DNA of 64,000 nt, taken from positions 1 through 64,000 of the forward strand of contig NZ_VCKY01000009.1 in NCBI RefSeq assembly GCF_005889735.1, read 5' to 3'. This stretch comes from Nonomuraea turkmeniaca (GTDB lineage Bacteria > Actinomycetota > Actinomycetes > Streptosporangiales > Streptosporangiaceae). This document shows positions 7,868-19,019 of the stretch, piece by piece (positions within the stretch are counted from its first letter, which is position 1; each line of letters begins with the position of its first letter). The position numbers and the translations under genes are program-made. The notes under the pieces are model-generated. The model saw nothing but the letters and a program-made list of their open reading frames with translations. It did no database searches and was not told where the DNA came from.

Positions 7868-8473
7868 ATGACGGCCGAAGCGGTGATCCAAGAGATGACG
7901 TCTTCCTCGCTGCCTGACTGGGTCTTCCCGCCACCCGGGGGCTTCGTCGCCGAAGATCTCGATCACATTCCGGATTTGCCTGCGCACACAGAGTTGATCG
8001 ATGGAAGCTTGGTCTTCGTGAGCCCCCAAGCCTCCTTCCACATGCGGGTCGTATCGCTCCTCGAGAGCGAAATACGCCGCGTGGCCCCGAAAGACCTTCG
8101 TGTGCGTCGCGAAATGAGCGTCATACTCGACAAGCACCAACGGCCCGAGCCTGATCTCTTCGTCATTCCCACCAGCGCAGAAGATCGCCCCAGGCAGACG
8201 TTCTACCGGGGGCAAGCTCTCATACTGGCCGTCGAAGTCGTCTCGCCGGAGTCCGAAGTGAGAGACCGTAAGCGCAAGCCCGCCCTCTATGCCGAGGCCG
8301 GGATCCCACATTTCTGGCGCGTCGAAGACCACTCGGACAAGGCAGTCGTCTATGCCTATGAGCTGGACCCCGCCACCAACTCCTACGCCCTCACCGGTAT
8401 CCACCACGAGAGGCTGAAGGTCACCGTCCCCTTCGACATCGACATCGACCTCACCGAGATCGATCGCATCTGA
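7868..8473 (+). CDS. Uma2-family (DUF820) putative restriction-like endonuclease
   Basis: This 201-residue protein has the PD-(D/E)XK-type core of the Uma2/DUF820 family: PEPD with D96, then AVEVVSPES with E123, and K137-x3-Y141 (KPALY) followed by AGIPHFWRVE. The family is expanded in cyanobacteria and actinomycetes, and its biological role is not established. The ATG at 7868 is preferred over an upstream in-frame GTG at 7838. No ribosome binding site is visible, and a TAGATT -10-like element at 7848-7853 would give a leader of only about 8 nt. It stands alone. Confidence 0.85.
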   Translation: MTAEAVIQEMTSSSLPDWVFPPPGGFVAEDLDHIPDLPAHTELIDGSLVFVSPQASFHMRVVSLLESEIRRVAPKDLRVRREMSVILDKHQRPEPDLFVIPTSAEDRPRQTFYRGQALILAVEVVSPESEVRDRKRKPALYAEAGIPHFWRVEDHSDKAVVYAYELDPATNSYALTGIHHERLKVTVPFDIDIDLTEIDRI

Positions 8474-8484
8474 CCAGGCCAGGC

Positions 8485-8718
8485 TCAGCCCGTCTCCCGC
8501 CACCCGTCGTGCTGCTCCACCAACTGGTCCACTTTCGCCAGCGCGTCCTCGCCGAGCCCTTCGATGACGACCACCCACTGCGCGTCCTCGGCGTCGTCCT
8601 CCCCGGCCAGCGTCTCCCGCACGACCCGCGGCATCCCGAGCTCGGGGAACCACTCGGCCAGCGTCTCAGCAACCTCCTCGGCGTCTTCTCGCTCGCCGAA
8701 CACCAGTAGCCGCCTCAT
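8485..8718 (-). CDS. Small acidic hypothetical protein
   Basis: This 77-residue protein begins MRRLLVFGERED, an N-terminal beta strand followed by helices rich in Asp and Glu. I do not recognise a family. The ATG at 8718 is chosen because the frame upstream loses coding character. It lies downstream of pheT on the same strand but beyond a hairpin, so it probably has its own promoter. It converges on the Uma2 gene with an 11-bp gap. Confidence 0.6.
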   Translation of the reverse strand: MRRLLVFGEREDAEEVAETLAEWFPELGMPRVVRETLAGEDDAEDAQWVVVIEGLGEDALAKVDQLVEQHDGWRETG

Positions 8719-8830
8719 GAGACCGCATTCTGCCAGTCGGCCACGCACACGATGAACCGAGCGTCGGCACCCGCTTGATGATCGACCGGATCTGGTCCTC
8801 TTCGCGACCTCGCCGAGATCGAGAACATGG

Positions 8831-8862
8831 AGGGCCGGCACGGCCTCCGCCGTACCGGCCCT
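8831..8862 (-). terminator. Hairpin terminator after pheT
   Basis: 8831-8844 pairs with 8849-8862 (one mismatch, 4-nt loop), 10 bp beyond the pheT stop codon. It closes the pheS-pheT operon. Confidence 0.7.
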
Positions 8863-8871
8863 TTCACAGGT

Positions 8872-11435
8872 TCAGGCGCTCCGCAGGTGAGCCCCCAGGC
8901 GATCGGCCGCCATGGCCACCGCCGAGTCCCGCGCCGCCGTCGTCTCCTCCACCGTCAACGTGCGGTCAGGCGCCCGGAACCGCATCGTGTAAGCGAGCGA
9001 CTTGTTCCCCTCGCCCACCTGCTCCCCGGCGTACACGTCGAACAGCCGGATCGACTCCAGCAGCTCCCCGGCCCCGTCGCGCAGGGCCGCCTCCACGTCC
9101 GCCACCGGCGTGAAGTCCGGCACGATCAACGCCACGTCCTGGGTGGCCACCGGGTACGACGACACGGCGGGCGCGTCGACCGGCCCCGGCATAGCCGGCT
9201 CCAGGCGCGACAGCTCCAGCTCCATCGCGGCGGTGCGCGGCGGCAGGCCGTACGCCTCGATCGCCCGCGGATGCAGCTCGCCCGCGTGCCCCACGAGCGT
9301 GTCGCCCACGTAGAGAGCGGCGCAGCGCCCGGGATGCCAGGGCTCGTGCTGGTCGGCGGTGACCGACAACTCCAGCCGCGCCTCGGCCGCGACCAGCCGC
9401 GCGGCCTGCACCGCGTCGGCCCACGAGGCCTGGCGGCCGCCGCCCCACCAGCCGGACCGCTCGAACTCGCCGGCCAGCACCACCGCGACCCGCATCGGCT
9501 GGTCGGGCAGCGCCGCCTCGATCGAGGCCAGCTCCTCAGGGGTGGGCCGGCGTTCGACGCCGAGCACCGGAGCGACGTCCGGGGCGCCCTCCCGCGGCCG
9601 GTAGACGGCCCCGGTCTCGAACAGCGCCACGTCGGTGAAGCCGCGCCCGACGTTGCGTACCAGGGTCTTGAGCAGCCCCGGCAGCAGCGTGGTGCGCATC
9701 AGCGGCTCATCCTCCGACAGCGGGTTGGCCAGCCGCGCGGCGCGGCGGCGCGCGTCGTCGGCGGGCAGCAACATCCGGTCGAAGTCGTCGGCGCTGATGA
9801 ACGGGTAGCTGAGCACCTCGACGTAGCCGCCCTCGGCCAGCGCCCGCCCGACCCGCCTGCGCAGTCGCTGTCCCTCGGTGAGCCCGGCCCCGGCGGGGGC
9901 GCTGGGCAGCAGCGACGGCAGGGTGGCGTACCCCTCCAGCCGGATGACCTCTTCGGCCAGGTCGTTGGGGTCGGTGAGGTCGGGCCGCCAGGACGGCGGC
10001 GTCACCGTGATCATGTCATCGCCGGTGACGGCCAGCTTGGCCGCCAGCGCGCCGCCGGTCACGACCCCGGTCGGGTCGACGCCGCCCTTGCGCACCGCAG
10101 GGTCGTCGCCGTCCACGACGACGCAGCCGACCTGCTGCAGCCTGGCGACCACGGTGTCCTTGGAGTAGGTCACCCCCGCCACGGCGCTCGGGTAGCCGGA
10201 CGGGATCGCGATGCGCGGCGGCGTCACGTCGGCTTCGGCGTGCGTGACCCCGGGCTGGACGGTCGCGCCGCCGAGCTCGGCCAGCAGCTGCACGGCCCGC
10301 CAGGAGGCGACGAGCGGCAGCTCGCGGTCGACGCCGCGTTCGAACCGCTTGGACGACTCGGACACCAGCCCGTGCCTGCGGGACTCGCGCGAGATGCCGG
10401 TGGCGGAGAAGTGGGCGGCCTCGATGACGATGTCGGTGGACTCGTCGGAGATCTCGGTGTCCAGCCCGCCCATGGTGCCCGCCATCGAGATCGGGCCCGA
10501 CCGGTCGGTGATGAGGATGTCGTCGGGGTCGAGCTCGCGTACGACGTGGTCGAGCGTCTCCAGGCGCTCGCCGGCCACGGCCCGGCGTACGACGATCTCG
10601 CCGCTGAGCTTGGCCCGGTCGAACGCGTGCAGCGGCTGCCCGAGCTCCAGCATCAGGTAGTTGGTGATGTCGACGGCCAGGGACACCGGCCGCATGCCGG
10701 CCCGCGTGAGGCGTGTCCGCATCCAGAGCGGGCTGGGCTTGGCCGGGTCGAAGCCGGTGACCTCGCGCAGCACGAACCGGTCGCAGGCGGTCGGGTCGGC
10801 GATCGAGGCCGACCACGCCGGGCTGGTCTCCGTGGGCAGCCCGACGGAGCTCGCGTCGGCGGGGTCGCGGAAGGCCACCCCGAACGCGATCGCCGCCTCG
10901 CGCGCCACGCCTCGAATCGACAGGGCGTAACCGATGTCCGGCGTGATCTCCAGCTCGATCACGTCGTCGCGCAGCCCGAGCAGCTCGACCACGTCCGCGC
11001 CGATCGGCGTGTCCGGCGGCAGCACCATGATGCCGGCGTGCTCGTCGCTCAGCCCGAGCTCCCGCTCGGAGCAGATCATGCCCTCGGACATGCGCCCGTA
11101 CGTCTTGCGCGCCCCGACCTCGAACCCGCCGGGCAGCACGCCGCCGGGCAGGACGACCGGCACCCGGTCGCCGGCGGCGAAGTTGGTGGCGCCGCAGACG
11201 ATCTCGCGGGGCGTCGCCTCGCCGGTCTCGACCTTGCAGTGCCGGATCGGCTTCTTGAAGCCGGTCAACTCCTCGATCTCGAGCACCTCGCCGACCACGA
11301 CGTTCTTGACGTCGTGGCCGTGGGAGGCGATCGACTCGAGCTTGAGCCCTGCCATGGTGAGCTTGTCGGCCACCTCGTGGGCGGTGACCGCCGGGAGATC
11401 GACGTACTCCCGCAGCCAGGAAAGCGGGACCTTCA

Positions 11436-11436
<1 letters not shown>
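8872..11436 (-). CDS. pheT: Phenylalanine-tRNA ligase beta subunit
   Basis: This 854-residue subunit pairs with PheS in the (alpha-beta)2 enzyme that charges tRNA-Phe; it carries the editing site and tRNA-binding parts. It begins MKVPLSWLREYVDLP. The N-terminal tRNA-binding domain (EMAP/Myf-type, about 40-160) is followed by B3/B4 editing, B5, the synthetase-like core and a C-terminal anticodon-binding domain ending in the LRSA tail. Length is normal. The ATG shares its first base with the last base of the pheS stop codon (TGATG), so translation is coupled. Confidence 0.97.
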
Positions 11437-13732
<2,296 letters not shown>

Positions 13733-13782
13733 GACCTCGCCTCCTCCGCCTACAACGCCGACAATAGCGGGTTTCCAGCCGC

Positions 13783-14586
13783 CTAGGGCACTCGCTGAGC
13801 CCTAGCCGAGGAGTAGAGGCATACCGCCGCAGCGGTGGCCAGGTTGAGGCTTTCAGCCTGTCCGTAGATGGGCACTCTGACCACATCATCCGCTTCGGTC
13901 AGTATCTCCTCCGGTAGTCCCCAGGCCTCGTTGCCGAAGATCCACGCGGTGGGACCCGACAGGTCGACGTCGTCGAGCGTGTGCTTGCCTGCGCCGTCGG
14001 CCGCCAGCACCCGCAAGCCTCGTTCCCTCAGTTGACGCACAGCGGCACTCACCGGTGCACCGACGACGACGGGCAGGTGAAAAATGCTGCCGGCGCTGGC
14101 GCGTACACACTTGCCGTTGTACGGATCCACGGAGGCGTCGGTGAACACGACCGCGTCCGCGCCGGCGGCGTCGGCCGCCCGCATGACGGTCCCGGCGTTG
14201 CCCGGGTCCCGGACGTGCGCGAGCACCGCCACCAGGCGGGGCGCGTCTGTCAGCGCCTCGTCCAGGGGGACGTGCACGAGCTTGCAGACCGCCAGCAGCC
14301 CCTGCGGAGTCACGGTCTGGGACAGCTCGGCCATGACCTCGCCGCTGGCCCGGTGCATGGGCACGCCCTGGAGCGTGGCCTCGGTGATCAGTTCGGGGTG
14401 GCGCAGCTCCGCCTCGGCCGTGCTGAACAGCTCCAGGGTGACGCCGTCGAGCCGCAGCGCCTCGCGTACCGCCTGCGGGCCCTCGGCCAGGAACTTGCGG
14501 TCCTGCTCCCTGAAGGCGCGCTTGGTGAGGCGCCTGGCGGCCTTCACCCGCGGCGACTTCACGTTGGTCAGCTCGGACCCGGCCAT
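13783..14586 (-). CDS. TrmH/SpoU-family RNA 2'-O-methyltransferase
   Basis: This 267-residue protein has an N-terminal SpoU substrate-binding domain (RAFREQDRKFLAEGPQAVREAL) and a C-terminal SPOUT knot with the three SpoU motifs: VRDPGNAGTVMRAADAAG, the PTAWIFGNEAWGLP block and VRVPIYGQAESLNLATAAAV. It should use S-adenosylmethionine to methylate a ribose 2'-OH in rRNA or tRNA. The ATG at 14586 has GGGGGAG upstream; an in-frame extension upstream runs through a repeat and is not favoured. Position next to rplT matches the tsnR-like gene found there in other actinobacteria. Confidence 0.92.
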   Translation of the reverse strand: MAGSELTNVKSPRVKAARRLTKRAFREQDRKFLAEGPQAVREALRLDGVTLELFSTAEAELRHPELITEATLQGVPMHRASGEVMAELSQTVTPQGLLAVCKLVHVPLDEALTDAPRLVAVLAHVRDPGNAGTVMRAADAAGADAVVFTDASVDPYNGKCVRASAGSIFHLPVVVGAPVSAAVRQLRERGLRVLAADGAGKHTLDDVDLSGPTAWIFGNEAWGLPEEILTEADDVVRVPIYGQAESLNLATAAAVCLYSSARAQRVP

Positions 14587-14598
14587 GCTCTCCCCCAG

Positions 14599-14630
14599 TG
14601 CATATGACTCTGCATATGGCTGTGCATATG
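14599..14630. repeat. Three TGCATATG boxes at exact 12-bp period
   Basis: TGCATATG occurs at 14599-14606, 14611-14618 and 14623-14630, between the methyltransferase start and the rplT terminator. Each box contains the palindrome CATATG. The fixed 12-bp spacing puts them on nearly the same DNA face, suggesting cooperative protein binding at the methyltransferase promoter. Confidence 0.7.
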
Positions 14631-14635
14631 ACAAA

Positions 14636-14660
14636 GGGCCCACCGTCAGCCGGTGGGCCC
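14636..14660 (-). terminator. Terminator of the infC-rpmI-rplT operon
   Basis: GGGCCCACCG (14636-14645) pairs perfectly with 14651-14660 around a 5-nt loop. It begins 12 bp beyond the rplT stop codon. Confidence 0.8.
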
Positions 14661-14672
14661 CCCTTTAGTGCT

Positions 14673-15056
14673 TCAGCTCGCGGCCGGAGCGTTCACGTTC
14701 GCCGGGAGCGCCTTCTTGGCGGCCTCGACGAGCGTGGCGAAGGTCTGAATGTCGTTCACCGCGAGATCGGCGAGGATCTTGCGGTCGACTTCGATGTTGG
14801 CCAGGCGCAGTCCCTGGATCAGGCGGTTGTACGTCATGCCGTTCTGCCGGGCCGCAGCGTTGATCCGCTGGATCCACAGACGACGGAACGCGCCCTTGCG
14901 GTCCTTGCGGTCCCGGTAGGCGTACGTCATCGAGTGGAGCATCTGCTCCTTGGCCTTGCGGTACAGACGCGACCGCTGGCCACGGTAACCGGTGGCTCGT
15001 TCGAGGACGACCTTGCGCTTCTTCTTGGCGTTGAGCGCCCGCTTCACGCGTGCCAT
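14673..15056 (-). CDS. rplT: 50S ribosomal protein L20
   Basis: This 127-residue protein starts [15 protein letters not shown] and contains the highly basic N-terminal tail and globular domain ([37 protein letters not shown]) that bind 23S rRNA early in 50S assembly. Length is normal. It is the last gene of infC-rpmI-rplT, with a hairpin terminator following. Confidence 0.98.
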   Translation of the reverse strand: MARVKRALNAKKKRKVVLERATGYRGQRSRLYRKAKEQMLHSMTYAYRDRKDRKGAFRRLWIQRINAAARQNGMTYNRLIQGLRLANIEVDRKILADLAVNDIQTFATLVEAAKKALPANVNAPAAS

Positions 15057-15080
15057 GTTTCTTCTCCCCGGGGGTTCGCG

Positions 15081-15275
15081 CTACTTGGCGAGCAGCTTCT
15101 TGATCTTCTTTGAGTCGGCGTCGGAAAGGACGACCTCGTTCTTGAGACGGCGCGTCAAGGTGGACGACTTCCACTCGTTGTAGTGCGCGCGATTGGCACG
15201 GCGACGCTTGATCTTGCCGGTGCCGGTGACCCGGAACCGCTTCTTCGCACCACTGTGCGTCTTCATCTTCGGCAT
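15081..15275 (-). CDS. rpmI: 50S ribosomal protein L35
   Basis: This 64-residue basic protein starts [27 protein letters not shown], the universal L35 N-terminus. It is part of the large ribosomal subunit. It lies 24 bp before rplT and 125 bp after infC, in the conserved order. Confidence 0.98.
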   Translation of the reverse strand: MPKMKTHSGAKKRFRVTGTGKIKRRRANRAHYNEWKSSTLTRRLKNEVVLSDADSKKIKKLLAK

Positions 15276-15400
15276 GTCGCCGTCTCTCCTCGTTTCGGTC
15301 GTGCCGGTGGCCGGGCCGGTGCTGGCCGACCCGGTCGCGGCGTCTTTCGTCTGCCGGTGGCTTAATCGGGGTGCTTTGTAAGGCTAACCCCAACCGGAGG

Positions 15401-15988
15401 TCACCCTTCCTGTACGGAAGTCTCCTCGCTGCCACGCTGTGCCTTGGCTGCGGCCTTTTCGGCCTTGGCCTCGGCCTTCTTCTTGTGCGGACCGATCACC
15501 ATGATCATGTTGCGGCCGTCCTGCTTGGCGTGGGATTCCACGAAGCCGAGCTCCTGGACGTCGTCCGCGAGCCGCTGCAGCAGCCGGAAACCCAGCTCGG
15601 GGCGGGACTGCTCGCGTCCGCGGAACATGATCGTGACTTTGACCTTGTCCCCCGCCTTGAGGAACCGCACCACGTGACCCTTCTTGGTCTCGTAGTCGTG
15701 CGGGTCGATCTTCGGCCGGAGCTTGATCTCCTTGATGATCGTGTGCGCCTGATTCTTGCGCGCCTCGCGCGCCTTCATCGCGGACTCGTACTTGAACTTG
15801 CCGTAGTCCATGAGCTTGCACACGGGCGGTCGAGCCGTGGCCGCGACCTCAACAAGGTCGAGGTCGGCCTCCTGGGCGAGCTTGAGGGCGTCGTGAATCG
15901 AGACGATGCCTACCTGCTCGCCGTTCGGGCCCACGAGGCGAACCTCGGGAACTCGGATACGCTCGTTGATGCGGGGCTCAGTGCTGAT
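15401..15988 (-). CDS. infC: Translation initiation factor IF-3, AUC start codon
   Basis: This 195-residue factor keeps ribosomal subunits apart and checks initiator codon pairing. The N-domain ([19 protein letters not shown]), lysine-rich linker helix ([17 protein letters not shown]) and C-domain ([15 protein letters not shown]) are all present. No ATG, GTG or TTG sits at the right place; instead an ATC at 15988-15986 follows a perfect AGGAGG with a 4-nt spacer and gives [11 protein letters not shown], matching other actinobacterial IF-3 N-termini. A rare start codon is the known basis of IF-3 autoregulation in E. coli (AUU). A terminator-like hairpin lies in the leader. Confidence 0.95.
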   Translation of the reverse strand: MSTEPRINERIRVPEVRLVGPNGEQVGIVSIHDALKLAQEADLDLVEVAATARPPVCKLMDYGKFKYESAMKAREARKNQAHTIIKEIKLRPKIDPHDYETKKGHVVRFLKAGDKVKVTIMFRGREQSRPELGFRLLQRLADDVQELGFVESHAKQDGRNMIMVIGPHKKKAEAKAEKAAAKAQRGSEETSVQEG

Positions 15989-16056
15989 GGGGCCTCCTAG
16001 GTTTGCGATCCCTACGTGCTCGTCGTGCCGAGGGCCTTCCGCGCTTCCCACACGCG

Positions 16057-16085
16057 AAAAGCCCCGCACGTCGCGCATGCGGGGC
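16057..16085 (-). promoter_or_regulatory. Terminator-like hairpin in the infC leader (candidate attenuator)
   Basis: In the infC transcript GCCCCGCA (16085-16078) pairs with TGCGGGGC (16068-16061) around a 9-nt loop and is followed at once by UUUU (16060-16057), about 70 nt before the start codon. A stem with a U run inside a leader suggests attenuation of the infC-rpmI-rplT operon. Confidence 0.5.
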
Positions 16086-16365
16086 CACTGAGCTCTGTGG
16101 CTTTCGTGGCCTCGAGCTCCCCGGAGTAGTCCGGCGTGATCCTGGACCCGGCCACCTTTCGGCAACTCGGGTGGGAGGGAGACCTCCGCTTGCGCGTCCA
16201 GCAGTGCATGCCGGACCGATCAGAGAGCTACATTACCACAACCACGCAGCCTCCTCGAATCTTCCCCGCAGGCCGGACACCTTCCCGTAGGAGGAGTTCC
16301 TCCTCAACGCTCCTGGCTGGCCCGACGATCTAGAGTTCCCGCGCGAAGTGGACCTCGGCTGGTGA

Positions 16366-16476
16366 GCGTCGGCCACATCGTCGCGGGCTCACGGCTGGAG
16401 CGTGGTGACCCGCAAGGTGAAGGACTTCGCGGACACCGGCGTGACCGTGATCAACCCGTTTGAGATGCCCGCCTGA
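16366..16476 (+). pseudogene. C-terminal fragment of a VapC-like PIN-domain toxin
   Basis: Reading plus strand from the in-frame stop at 16363-16365, the frame gives RAHGWSVVTRKVKDFADTG, then VTVINPFEMPA and a stop. This matches the last block of VapC/PIN toxins (HG..VVTRN..DF...GV.V.NPFE), including the DF acidic residue. Upstream the frame is broken and no PIN N-terminus or VapB antitoxin is found in 16166-16365. The last 26 bp overlap the 3' end of aroE on the other strand. I take it as a fossil of a toxin-antitoxin locus; it cannot be active. Confidence 0.65.
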
Positions 16477-17305
16477 GGATCTCCGCTTGGCCGGCGGCAC
16501 GCATTGCCTCAACGGGCACATCCGTCCGGCCGGTCATCAGCTCCACCTGCCGCACCGCCTGATGCAGCAACATCGCGAACCCTCCGACCACGCTGCCGCC
16601 CGCCGCCTCCACGGCCGCCGCCGCGGTGGTCGGCCAGGGTGAGTAGACCACGTCGAAGAGCGCGGGGACCCCGGCCAGCCGGTCAGCGAAGGCGTCGGCG
16701 GCGCCGCTCGGCAGCGTGGACACCACCAGGTCCACCCCGGTGAGCGCGTCGAGCTTGTCGAACGTCTCCACCGCCAGCGCCACGCCGAGCCGCTCGGCCA
16801 CCTCCACCGTCTCGCCCGCCCGCGCGGGGTCGCGGACCAGCAGGGTCGCCGAGAACAACCCAAGATTGCGCAGGGCCGCCAGCGTGGAGGCCGCCGTGGC
16901 CCCTCCGCCCAGCACGATGGCCGACCTCGGTGCGGGCACCCCGGCCTCGGCCAGCGCCTGCTCGATGCCGTAAACGTCGGTGTTGTCCCCGTGCCGCCGC
17001 CCGTCGCGGAACACCACCGTGTTGGCGCCGCCGACCTCGACGGCCAGGTCGGAGACGGAGTCGAGCAACGGCAGGACGGCCCGCTTAAGCGGCATGGTCA
17101 GCGACAGGCCCGCCCAGGCGTCGCCGTCCTCCTGGCCCTGCCCGCGCACCGGCGCCAGCTCCCGCAGCAGGCCGGGCAGCCGCGCCTCGTCGCATTCGAA
17201 CGCCTCGTAGCTCCACCCGTCCAGGCTCATCGCCTGATAGGCGGCTCTGTGCAGGTAGGGCGAGAGCGAATGGGCGATGGGCGATCCCAACACGGCGGCT
17301 CGCAT
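16451..17305 (-). CDS. aroE: Shikimate dehydrogenase
   Basis: This 284-residue enzyme reduces 3-dehydroshikimate to shikimate with NADPH. The substrate site shows S-x-S in AHSLSP, the catalytic Lys in TMPLKRAV, and N and D in GGANTVV and DNTDVYG. The Rossmann motif is VLGGGATAAST. The ATG at 17305 is chosen because the AAGGAG site abuts the upstream in-frame GTG (17311) but is 5 nt from this ATG. The C-terminal residues ILRRASQTG are encoded antisense to the vapC fragment, so the natural end may have been altered. It is followed upstream by mltG, ruvX and alaS, the usual actinobacterial cluster. Confidence 0.93.
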   Translation of the reverse strand: MRAAVLGSPIAHSLSPYLHRAAYQAMSLDGWSYEAFECDEARLPGLLRELAPVRGQGQEDGDAWAGLSLTMPLKRAVLPLLDSVSDLAVEVGGANTVVFRDGRRHGDNTDVYGIEQALAEAGVPAPRSAIVLGGGATAASTLAALRNLGLFSATLLVRDPARAGETVEVAERLGVALAVETFDKLDALTGVDLVVSTLPSGAADAFADRLAGVPALFDVVYSPWPTTAAAAVEAAGGSVVGGFAMLLHQAVRQVELMTGRTDVPVEAMRAAGQAEILRRASQTG

Positions 17306-17574
17306 CCGCACTCCTTCCGAACGAACACGACGACCTTATCGCCAACTCCCGCACCACACCGCCGGCCCCACACCGCGCCGCCGCCGATGACCTTCGCGTA
17401 GGGACAGCGGAGACTCCAGACCGGCGGAAGGCGGCGGCTCGTATTACGGCGCGACCACGCTGTCGTTCATCGCCACGGACGCCGACGGAGGTTCCAGGGC
17501 GGCCGGTTCGGCAATGGCCGGCAGAGCGCGACAGGCCACTGGACCACCCGGACTTTGGGGGCCGAACGAGCCAC

Positions 17575-17627
17575 GGCCCGCCTCACGGCACCCGCCCGCG
17601 TCAGCGGTGGGCGGCGTGAGGCGGGCC
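17575..17627 (-). terminator. Hairpin terminator after the first mltG
   Basis: GGCCCGCCTCAC (17575-17586) pairs perfectly with 17616-17627; the 29-nt interior can fold further. It begins 23 bp past the mltG stop. The whole gap 17306-17650 holds no supportable gene; a short coding-like patch near 17440-17500 on the plus strand has no start or recognised motif. Confidence 0.6.
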
Positions 17628-17650
17628 GGGTAGGCCCAGCGGACGGCCGG

Positions 17651-18808
17651 TCAGCCGCCGTTCCTCTTGTACTCGGCGAAAAGCGCTTGGCGCTGAGCCT
17701 CCGTTGAGGCGAACTTGGTGACATTGCTCTTGGGGTCGGTGGCGATGAACCAGAGCCAATCACCCTTCGCAGGGTTCAGCGCCGCTTCGATGGCGTGGTC
17801 ACCGGGGTTGGTGATCGGGCCGGGCGGCAGGCCCAGATTGATGTAGGTGTTGTACGGGTGCTTGGTCCTCGTCTCGGGGATGGTGGCCGCGGTGCCGTAC
17901 TTGTTCAGCGCGAACATCACCGTGCTGTCCATCTCCAGCTTCATCTGCGGCTTGCGCTCGAGCCGGTTGTAGATGACACGGGCGATCTTCGCCATGTCCT
18001 CCTGCCGACCGGCCTCGGCCTGCACGATGCTCGCGATGACCATGATCTCGTGGGGCGTGTGGCCGAGCTCCTTGGCACCTCCCTCGAGGTCCACCTTCTC
18101 GGCCGTCTGGTTGAACCTCTTGACCATCTCCGCCAGCATCTGCGTCGGGGTGGTCTTGGGCTGGAACTCGTACGTGGCCGGGAAGGCGTAGCCTTCCAGC
18201 TTCCCCTTGGCGTAGCGCGGCAGATCCAGCTCGCCGACGTCCTTGGCCGCGGCGGTGAACTCCTTGACCGGCTTACCGGTCTCCTTGGCGAGCGTGATCA
18301 GGGTGTCGGACAGGCGCTTGCCCTCAGGGATCGTCACCTTGGCGAGCAGCCGGTTCCCCGGGACGAGCATCGCCACGGCGCTGGCGGCCGACATCTGCTT
18401 GCGCATCTTGTACGACCCGGGCTGCAACTTGTCGCTCATGCCGGCGTTGCCGATGGCGTTGGTGAACGCCCTGGCGCTGGCGACGACCCCCCGCCGCTCC
18501 AGCTCCTCAGCCACCTCCGAGGCGCTCTGGCCGTCCTTGATCTCAATGACGACCTCGCCGGTGCCCTGGCCGGTGTAGTCGTCGGGCACGAGGGCGTCGC
18601 TGAGCCAGAGGTAGCCGTAATATCCACCGCCGCCGATGATGCCCGCCAGCACGACGAAAGCGAGCAACGGCGCAATGAAGCGGCCCCGGTTGCGACGCCT
18701 GCGCCGCCTGCGGCCGTTACCGCGTCTGCCGGAACTCCGGGTGCGGCGCCTGGTCTGACCTTCGTCGTCCTCGGCGCCGAGCAGCGTGTTCAGATCGAGA
18801 TCGTTCAT
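17651..18808 (-). CDS. mltG: Endolytic murein transglycosylase MltG (paralogue 1)
   Basis: This 385-residue membrane-anchored enzyme cleaves nascent glycan strands and so sets peptidoglycan chain length. A very basic cytosolic tail (RRRRRRR near residues 33-39) precedes one transmembrane helix (about 45-70), then a LysM-like region and the YceG catalytic domain. IASIVQAEAG holds the probable catalytic Glu; HPYNTYINLGLPPGPITNPG and ALNPAKGDWLWF are family blocks. The ATG at 18808 is preferred to a TTG 15 bp upstream, but neither has a strong ribosome binding site. A second paralogue follows directly upstream. Confidence 0.92.
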   Translation of the reverse strand: MNDLDLNTLLGAEDDEGQTRRRTRSSGRRGNGRRRRRRRNRGRFIAPLLAFVVLAGIIGGGGYYGYLWLSDALVPDDYTGQGTGEVVIEIKDGQSASEVAEELERRGVVASARAFTNAIGNAGMSDKLQPGSYKMRKQMSAASAVAMLVPGNRLLAKVTIPEGKRLSDTLITLAKETGKPVKEFTAAAKDVGELDLPRYAKGKLEGYAFPATYEFQPKTTPTQMLAEMVKRFNQTAEKVDLEGGAKELGHTPHEIMVIASIVQAEAGRQEDMAKIARVIYNRLERKPQMKLEMDSTVMFALNKYGTAATIPETRTKHPYNTYINLGLPPGPITNPGDHAIEAALNPAKGDWLWFIATDPKSNVTKFASTEAQRQALFAEYKRNGG

Positions 18809-18970
18809 AGGTTCGCAGGCCAATCTCCCGGTGCGGCCGGCCAGGCGTCAAGCGGAAGTGCCCAACCGGCAGTGGTTACCGAGTCGAACTGGGGGAGCCG
18901 CCGGACATGCTTCCATGACCGGCGGGGATCACTCTGGGTAGCCATGCTACGGCACAGGAAGAGGACGCAT

Positions 18971-18989
18971 GCCCCGTTTTGGGGCTTTT
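18971..18989 (+). terminator. Short hairpin with T run between the mltG paralogues
   Basis: GCCCC-GTTTT-GGGGC followed by TTTT. The T run is on the plus strand, opposite to the genes around it, so its role is unclear. It may simply be the stem ending the upstream mltG transcript read from the minus strand. Confidence 0.3.
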
Positions 18990-19019
18990 GCGTGGAGCCG
19001 GAGGGGGTCCCGTCGAACA

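Noticed and set aside
14587..14643. N-terminal extension of the trmH-type methyltransferase (19 residues with SYAQPYAESYA)
   Set aside because: It is encoded by the TGCATATG repeat, while the ATG at 14586 has a strong ribosome binding site and begins where homologous sequence begins.
17312..17650. Coding patch on the plus strand near 17440-17500 (SYYGATTLSFIATDADGG)
   Set aside because: No start codon with a ribosome binding site, no known motif, and the frame continues into the terminator hairpin; could be a gene-tail remnant, but unsupported.
18824..19019. Possible tRNA or ncRNA in the gap between the two mltG genes (GAGTCGAACTGGGG looks like a T-arm)
   Set aside because: No acceptor stem, anticodon arm or D-arm can be built around it on either strand.
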